NCBI GenBank assembly: GCA_963779645.1
Contig: CAVZYX010000015.1
Location: forward strand, 124,001 to 188,000
DNA length: 64,000 bases
Direction of reading: 5' to 3'
From: CALMBW01 sp963779645
GTDB lineage: Bacteria; Actinomycetota; CADDZG01; WHSQ01
This document shows positions 59,621 to 64,000 of this stretch, in pieces (within the stretch, counting starts at the first letter, position 1; every line of letters starts with the position of its first letter). The notes under the pieces are model-generated. The model was given only the letters and a program-made list of their open reading frames with translations. It was not told the origin of the DNA and did not search any database. The position numbers and the translations under genes were made by a program.

Positions 59621-61348
59621 TTGGAAACAGTCGCGGACGTTCTTAGCTACATCAACATCGCGCTCTTCGCCGGGCTCTTCGTGCTCGCGGGTAGCGTGTG
59701 GTGGCGCGAGAGGGACAGACCCTCTGCATGGTTCGCGCTGACCCTCGGCACACTGACCGTCGTCACGGTAGCCGGGCTATTCATCTCGGAAGACCCTCAA
59801 GGAGCGACAGAAGAGCTCATCAGCAAGGCTCTCATCGGCGTCCTCCTGCTCTTCCCCTACAGCCTGTTCAGGTTCACGGCTCAGTTCTCGAAACCCAAAC
59901 CGAAGTGGGATGCCCTAGCTTCGCTATCCACCTTCGCGTTGATCGTGTGGACCCTCCTCCTGCCAGAGATCCCAGGCGAAAACGATCCACGTCCCGCGTG
60001 GTTCACGCTCTACATCCTCGGGGTCCTCGCACTGTGGACAGTCCTATCGGCATCAGCAGCTTTCAAGCTGTGGCGAGGAGGCAAGGGGGAACCGAGCCTC
60101 GCCCGGAAGCGGATGCGCCTGCTGAGTTTGGGTTCTATCGGTCTGAACCTCGCCGTACTGGTCGCGGGGGCTCTGCCGGCGGATCACAATCCCGCTTTCG
60201 ACATCGTTACTGGTCTCTTTGGGATCGCTGCGGCGGTCTTCTTCTACTTCGGTTTCGCGCCACCACCATTCCTCAGGTACGTCTGGCGCCGGCATGAGTC
60301 GGAAGAGATGCAGCGCGCCATCGTGGCCCTGATGACTGCAACGGACGAATCAGATGTCTCGGCGGCCCTCCTTCCCCACGTTGCCGCGATCTTCGGAGGT
60401 CGCACGGCAGCGCTCGTCGACGAGAAGGGCGAGGTGATCGGGGCTCATGGCATGACGGAGGAGCTTCGAGCGGAAGTCGTCGCAGCGGCCACCGAGCGCG
60501 AGGGCTCCGAGGACCAGGGTAGCTACGTCCGGGTTGAGATGCCGTTCGGAGCGATGTTCGTTTGGGCGACGCCCTACACGCCTTTCTTCGGCAGGGAAGA
60601 CCTCGACCTGCTTCAAAGCATCGGAGTGATGGCCGATCTCGCTCTCGAAAGGTGTCGCTACCTGGAGAAGGAACGGGACTCTCGGATCGAACTCGAGCGG
60701 ATCAACCACGAGCTTGCAGACGCGCAAGCACTTGCTCAACTGGGATCTTGGGAATGGGTGATCGAAGAGGACCGCGTCGGATGGTCCGACGAGCTTTATC
60801 GGATCTTTGGCGTACCGCTCGATGATTTCGGAGCGAGTTACGAGGCTTACATGCAGCTCGTGCATCCTGAGGATCGAGACCAACTGACCATGGTGATCGA
60901 TCGCGCTTACCGGATCGGTGAGGACTACGAGGTCGAGCATCGGATCACGAGACCATCGGATGGTAAGCAGCGATGGATCAGATCCCGCGGCCGGACCGTG
61001 TCCGACGAGTCGGGGAAGGTCTTAAGACTTCTCGGGACGGCGCAGGACGTGACTGAAGTGAAGATGGCCGGCGAATACGAACGGGAGCTGCGCGAAGCCG
61101 AGGTCCGCCAGAAGCAGGCCCTCGAGCTAAACGACAACGTCGTTCAGGGGCTCGCTGTAGCAGGGATGGCGATGGAGCTCGGGGAGTCCGACAAGGCGAA
61201 GGACGCGATAGCGCGGACCTTGGCGGCGGCACAGTCGATCATCACCGGCCTCCTTCGCGGGGCGGGGAAAGACCGAGAGGTCCTTCCCGGAGACCTCGTT
61301 CGAACGAACCCCGCCGGCCTGGAAGACACGGGCACCTCGAGGGACTAG
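59621..61348 (+). CDS. Membrane sensor with GAF and PAS domains and a degenerate HisKA_3-like segment
   Basis: A 575-residue membrane protein. Seven predicted helices (residues about 5-220) form the N-terminal sensor, followed by a GAF domain (about 225-345), a PAS domain (about 370-480; GSWEWVIEEDRVGWSDELYR, VHPEDRDQLTMVI) and a short helical segment (QALELNDNVVQGLAVAGMAM). That segment resembles the dimerisation part of HisKA_3 kinases, but the phosphorylated His of the usual ELHD is Asn504 (ELND), and no ATPase domain follows. It could be a regulator of partner kinases. It appears to start with TTG at 59621. No response regulator gene lies next to it. The sequence is not truncated by a visible frameshift. 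Confidence 0.75.
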   Translation: METVADVLSYINIALFAGLFVLAGSVWWRERDRPSAWFALTLGTLTVVTVAGLFISEDPQGATEELISKALIGVLLLFPYSLFRFTAQFSKPKPKWDALASLSTFALIVWTLLLPEIPGENDPRPAWFTLYILGVLALWTVLSASAAFKLWRGGKGEPSLARKRMRLLSLGSIGLNLAVLVAGALPADHNPAFDIVTGLFGIAAAVFFYFGFAPPPFLRYVWRRHESEEMQRAIVALMTATDESDVSAALLPHVAAIFGGRTAALVDEKGEVIGAHGMTEELRAEVVAAATEREGSEDQGSYVRVEMPFGAMFVWATPYTPFFGREDLDLLQSIGVMADLALERCRYLEKERDSRIELERINHELADAQALAQLGSWEWVIEEDRVGWSDELYRIFGVPLDDFGASYEAYMQLVHPEDRDQLTMVIDRAYRIGEDYEVEHRITRPSDGKQRWIRSRGRTVSDESGKVLRLLGTAQDVTEVKMAGEYERELREAEVRQKQALELNDNVVQGLAVAGMAMELGESDKAKDAIARTLAAAQSIITGLLRGAGKDREVLPGDLVRTNPAGLEDTGTSRD

Positions 61349-61411
61349 TTCCCCACCGAATCAGCTCCTAGAGGTACCCCGCGCCTTACATCCCGCGCCC
61401 CACTTGCCCTG

Positions 61412-61440
61412 TTGACGTTGTGGCTACTGTTAAGCATCGT
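61412..61440 (+). promoter_or_regulatory. Candidate promoter of a short transcript
   Basis: TTGACG (61412-61417) and CATCGT (61435-61440), 17 bases apart, in the 365-base gap between the PAS-sensor and moxR genes. It faces two tiny open frames and a perfect hairpin. Confidence 0.4.
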
Positions 61441-61484
61441 GCTCAGGGTCTTCTTCCGTCTATCAATTTCCAGTTAATACCTAA

Positions 61485-61601
61485 ATGACTAGTAAGCACG
61501 CGTTACTCCCGAACCACCCAAGTGGACCCTTGTGTACGACTTTGGTCTCTGACAACTTGAACAACCTGAGCATGGGAGGCTCGGGAGGAGGTGCAACGTG
61601 A
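61485..61601 (+). CDS. Candidate 38-residue small protein
   Basis: Opens MTSKHALLPNHPSGPLC and ends with a Gly/Ser stretch (NLSMGGSGGGAT). No ribosome-binding site precedes its ATG. The Gly run is encoded by the ribosome-binding site of the next tiny frame, so its shape may be a by-product of that site. It is listed because it lies between a promoter-like sequence and a hairpin; coding is unproven. Confidence 0.2.
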   Translation: MTSKHALLPNHPSGPLCTTLVSDNLNNLSMGGSGGGAT

Positions 61602-61633
61602 TCATCACGGTCCAAGGCAAGACCTGGAGCTAA
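61598..61633 (+). CDS. Candidate 11-residue peptide (leader peptide?)
   Basis: GTG at 61598 begins MIITVQGKTWS and stops at TAA (61631-61633). A near-ideal ribosome-binding site (GGAGGAGGT) lies five bases upstream, better than that of most genes in the window. The GTG overlaps the stop of the 38-residue frame (GTGA), the coupling pattern used throughout this genome. A perfect hairpin begins eight bases after its stop. It may be a regulatory leader peptide or the start of a small-protein unit. Confidence 0.35.
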   Translation: MIITVQGKTWS

Positions 61634-61641
61634 GCCACAAG

Positions 61642-61673
61642 GGATAAGGGGCGACGCAAGTCGCCCCTTATCC
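61642..61673 (+). terminator. Perfect 14-base-pair hairpin before moxR
   Basis: GGATAAGGGGCGAC-GCAA-GTCGCCCCTTATCC is a perfect stem with a GNRA-type loop (GCAA). No U tract follows. It could end the short transcript, or act as an attenuator before moxR, whose -10 box lies 28 bases downstream. Confidence 0.7.
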
Positions 61674-61701
61674 ATTAGACCGGCCGATCACCGCACCCCG
61701 A

Positions 61702-61707
61702 TAGCAT
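61702..61707 (+). promoter_or_regulatory. -10 box of the moxR operon
   Basis: TAGCAT, six bases before the ATG at 61714, with no ribosome-binding site. Confidence 0.4.
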
Positions 61708-61713
61708 CTGTAG

Positions 61714-62592
61714 ATGGACCTCCGCCCCAAAGACCCACCCCCCCGCTTCGCCACCGTCGATCAGGTCGGCGAACGCCTCTCGGTCACCGGCTACCTCGCC
61801 GATGAAGCGATCTCCACATGCGTCTATCTCGCCGACCGGCTCGACAAGCCATTGCTGGTCGAAGGCCCGGCCGGGGTCGGAAAGACCGAACTGGCGAAGT
61901 CGTTGGCGACGGTCTGCAAGCTGCCCCTGGTTCGATTGCAATGCTACGAAGGTGTGGACGAAGCGAAGGTCCTTTACGAGTGGAACTACAAGAAGCAGTT
62001 ACTCAGGATCCAAGCAGACAACACCCGCGGGTGGGATGACGTCTCGGAAGACATCTTCTCGGAGCCCTTCCTACTCGAAAGACCGGTGCTCAAAGCTCTC
62101 CGTTCCTCGGAGCCCGTCGTTCTCCTCATAGACGAGATCGACAAGCTCGACATGGAGGCCGAGGCACTGCTGCTCGAGGTTCTCTCCGATTGGCAAGTCA
62201 CGATCCCGGAGATGGGAACCGTCGTTGCCAACCACCTCCCCCTGGTGATCCTCACGTCGAACAACTCGCGGGAGTTGTCCGAGGCCCTGAAACGGAGATG
62301 CCTCTACCTCTACATGGATTACCCGGAGATCGAACGTGAGAAGAGCATCGTGCTCCAACGGGTCCCAGATCTCGATGCAGATCTTGCCGACCAGGTCGTA
62401 CGGATCGTTCACAGCATCAGGCAGCTCGAGTTGAAGAAGGCTCCTTCGATCGCGGAGACCCTTGACTGGGCCCGCACACTGCTGCACCTAAATGTCTCAA
62501 CGCTGGATCCGGAGATGATGCGCAAGACACTGTCCGTGCTACTGAAGTTCCAAACCGACATCGATAGGGCCCGCGAGCACCTGGACGCCTAG
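61714..62592 (+). CDS. MoxR family AAA+ ATPase
   Basis: A 292-residue AAA+ ATPase. Walker A EGPAGVGKTELAKS (about residue 50), Walker B VVLLIDEIDKLDMEAEALLL, sensor 1 LVILTSNNSRELSEALKRRC and the C-terminal lid are clear. MoxR proteins act as chaperones that, with a VWA partner, help insert metal or build enzyme complexes; the CoxD-like subgroup works on CO-dehydrogenase-type molybdenum enzymes. The following gene is a CoxE-type VWA protein, so the pair is a complete module. It is probably leaderless. The molybdenum genes fdhD and mobA lie only 3 kb away, which fits but does not prove a link. Confidence 0.9.
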   Translation: MDLRPKDPPPRFATVDQVGERLSVTGYLADEAISTCVYLADRLDKPLLVEGPAGVGKTELAKSLATVCKLPLVRLQCYEGVDEAKVLYEWNYKKQLLRIQADNTRGWDDVSEDIFSEPFLLERPVLKALRSSEPVVLLIDEIDKLDMEAEALLLEVLSDWQVTIPEMGTVVANHLPLVILTSNNSRELSEALKRRCLYLYMDYPEIEREKSIVLQRVPDLDADLADQVVRIVHSIRQLELKKAPSIAETLDWARTLLHLNVSTLDPEMMRKTLSVLLKFQTDIDRAREHLDA

Positions 62593-62605
62593 CGTGGCCA
62601 ACTAG

Positions 62606-63958
62606 ATGCTGGACAGGATCCTCACTTTCTCGGATGCGCTGCGCGAGGCTGGAGTACCGGTTTCGGTCTCGGAGAACATCGACGCACTCCGCTCGCTCGC
62701 TCATGTGCATCTGGAGCACCGGGATTCTTTCAAGGCTGCCCTCGCTGCCACTCTCATCAAGTCCGAAAGCCATCGACCTACGTTCGACCAGATGTTCAAC
62801 ATCTACTTCGATGGGGCCGGACCGCCAGAGCTAGACCTATTGCGCGACGCGGAGTTGCAAGAGATCGATCCCGAGTCGTTCCTTAACGACCTCTACGGGA
62901 ACATCGCTTCAGGATCCGGAGACACGCGTGAGGCAGCTCGGAGAGCCGTAGGCATGTTCGGGAGGGTCGAGAACTCACCTTCAGGCAGTCTCTACTTCGA
63001 GTACCCGGTGTTCAGAGCGCTCGACATGGACATCCTCCTGGAGCGTCTCTTGTCCTCTGGCGCAGACTTCGAACAACTGGACCCGTACGAGGCGAGAGTG
63101 GTGCGGGATCGCTTCGAAGAAGCCGTTGCCGCCTTTCGAACTGCCGTGAGGGCTGAGGTACAACAGCGCGTTTCCCGGAGAAAGGGTCCCGAGTCGGTAA
63201 CGCGCCACTCGATACGTCCCCTTCCAGAAGACCTCGACCTGGCAACGGCTTCTCGCGCCGAGCTAGACGATATGCGCAAGACGATCCGACCCCTGGCAAG
63301 GAAACTCGCAGCGCGAGCTTCGATGAGGCGGCGGCGCTTCCACAAGGGCGGACTCGATGCACGCCGAACGATGCGTCGGTCCCTATCCACCGGTGGTGTT
63401 CCCTTCGACATAGCGATGAAGCACCGACCTCCGCACAAGCCGGAGCTGTTCGTTCTCTGTGACATCTCATCGTCCGTAGCTCGGTTCGCGCGGTTCTCTC
63501 TAATGCTTGTGCACGCTCTTTCATCTCAATTCACTAAGGTCCGCTCCTTCGTGTTCATCGACACACTCGATGAAGTCACGCGTCTGTTCGAGCACGAGGA
63601 CTTCCTCACGGCCGTAGACCGTGTCAACACGGAAGCTCAAGTCGTTTGGATAGACGGGCACAGTAACTACGGGGCATCGCTGGCTCGCTTCGCCGACGCC
63701 TACGGTTCCGATGTTGGTGGTCGTTCAACGATCCTCATCCTTGGCGACGCGCGGAACAATCACCGGGCTCCAAAGGCTGAGGTACTGAAAGGGATCCAAG
63801 CCAAAGCCAAGCACGTCTATTGGCTGAATCCAGAACCCGAGTCTTACTGGGACACAGGTGACTCGGCGGCGTCCGCCTATGCCGGGTTCACCGATGGGAT
63901 GTTCGAAGTGAGAACCATGAGACAGCTCGAGCGGTTCGTGGAGCGGGTCATCGGCTAG
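62606..63958 (+). CDS. CoxE-like VWA-domain protein
   Basis: A 450-residue soluble protein, partner of the MoxR ATPase 13 bases upstream. The N-terminal 270 residues are helical; a basic linker (ARASMRRRRFHKGGLDARRT) leads to a VWA domain with the MIDAS motif DISSSVARFARFSLMLVHAL (about residues 288-307) and a second metal-site segment (WIDGHSNYGASLARF). CoxE proteins work with MoxR-type ATPases in maturing metal enzymes. No ribosome-binding site is obvious before the ATG. The stop is at 63958 and only 42 bases remain to the edge, without a gene. Confidence 0.88.
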   Translation: MLDRILTFSDALREAGVPVSVSENIDALRSLAHVHLEHRDSFKAALAATLIKSESHRPTFDQMFNIYFDGAGPPELDLLRDAELQEIDPESFLNDLYGNIASGSGDTREAARRAVGMFGRVENSPSGSLYFEYPVFRALDMDILLERLLSSGADFEQLDPYEARVVRDRFEEAVAAFRTAVRAEVQQRVSRRKGPESVTRHSIRPLPEDLDLATASRAELDDMRKTIRPLARKLAARASMRRRRFHKGGLDARRTMRRSLSTGGVPFDIAMKHRPPHKPELFVLCDISSSVARFARFSLMLVHALSSQFTKVRSFVFIDTLDEVTRLFEHEDFLTAVDRVNTEAQVVWIDGHSNYGASLARFADAYGSDVGGRSTILILGDARNNHRAPKAEVLKGIQAKAKHVYWLNPEPESYWDTGDSAASAYAGFTDGMFEVRTMRQLERFVERVIG

Positions 63959-64000
63959 GAGCATTCCACTGTCAAAGCTTAGGACACGAGAAAGGGGCCC

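Noticed and set aside
63959..64000. Right-hand end of the window
   Set aside because: 42 bases with no start codon, motif or hairpin that can be supported.

Overview
The window is a dense, GC-rich bacterial chromosome segment with about 58 protein genes, one RNase P RNA and one cobalamin riboswitch. It most likely comes from an uncultured actinobacterium (Actinomycetota). The signs are a DEDDh exonuclease fused to a UvrC-like GIY-YIG domain behind a CGAAC-N4-GTTCG LexA box, the complete GlgE pathway (TreS, Mak, GlgE, GlgB), a DUF3417-type glucan phosphorylase, an AMACR-like CoA-transferase and a type A RNase P RNA. No rRNA, tRNA, integrase, transposase or CRISPR array was seen, so this is backbone chromosome, not an island.

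Layout. 1-11.2 kb: mixed metabolic and envelope genes (CoA-transferase, SOS-controlled nuclease, CADD-type enzyme, TrpD, M20 peptidase, RidA, sensor kinase, membrane glycosyltransferase, FAD oxidoreductase). 11.3-18.2 kb (minus): rnpB, then a tightly overlapping corrinoid uptake and salvage operon (btuFCD-cobOUTS-cobC) led by a cobalamin riboswitch with its own terminator; cobS has a frameshift. 18.2-19.9 kb: zinc-ribbon coiled-coil protein, RNase H and a YdjM-like membrane protein. 19.9-35.9 kb: alpha-glucan/trehalose region, glgX-treY, glgP on the opposite strand, then glgE-treS-mak-glgB and a frameshifted GH57 gene. Trehalose would become maltose (TreS), maltose 1-phosphate (Mak), linear glucan (GlgE) and branched glucan (GlgB), while GlgP and GlgX degrade it. 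36.0-43.4 kb (minus): ftsH, a secreted Asp-box/VWA protein and two LVIVD-repeat proteins. 43.6-48.7 kb: small protein, NlpC/P60 hydrolase, a degenerate sigma-like protein with a membrane anchor, a PucR-type regulator and a subtilisin. 48.7-52.6 kb (minus): secreted CHRD protein, three CopC-like proteins, an unknown secreted protein and a membrane protein. 52.7-64 kb: threonine dehydratase, an intact and a broken RTX-type gene, EamA transporter, MarR and YceI genes, FdhD/MobA, a PAS/GAF membrane sensor without a kinase domain, a candidate tiny-gene unit, and a MoxR/CoxE pair.

Three features cut across the window. First, many first-in-operon genes lack a ribosome-binding site and have a TAnnnT box 6-9 bases before the start codon, which fits leaderless transcription. 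Second, a palindromic repeat family lies between convergent genes at 3.2 and 35.9 kb. Third, four one-base frameshifts lie in short G/C runs (cobS, the GH57 gene, and twice in an RTX gene); these may be sequencing errors or real decay. No single locus is clearly a new defence or biosynthetic system. The best candidates for something undescribed are the sigma-like membrane protein, the palindromic repeat family, the tiny-gene unit at 61.4-61.7 kb and the LVIVD/VWA secreted cluster.
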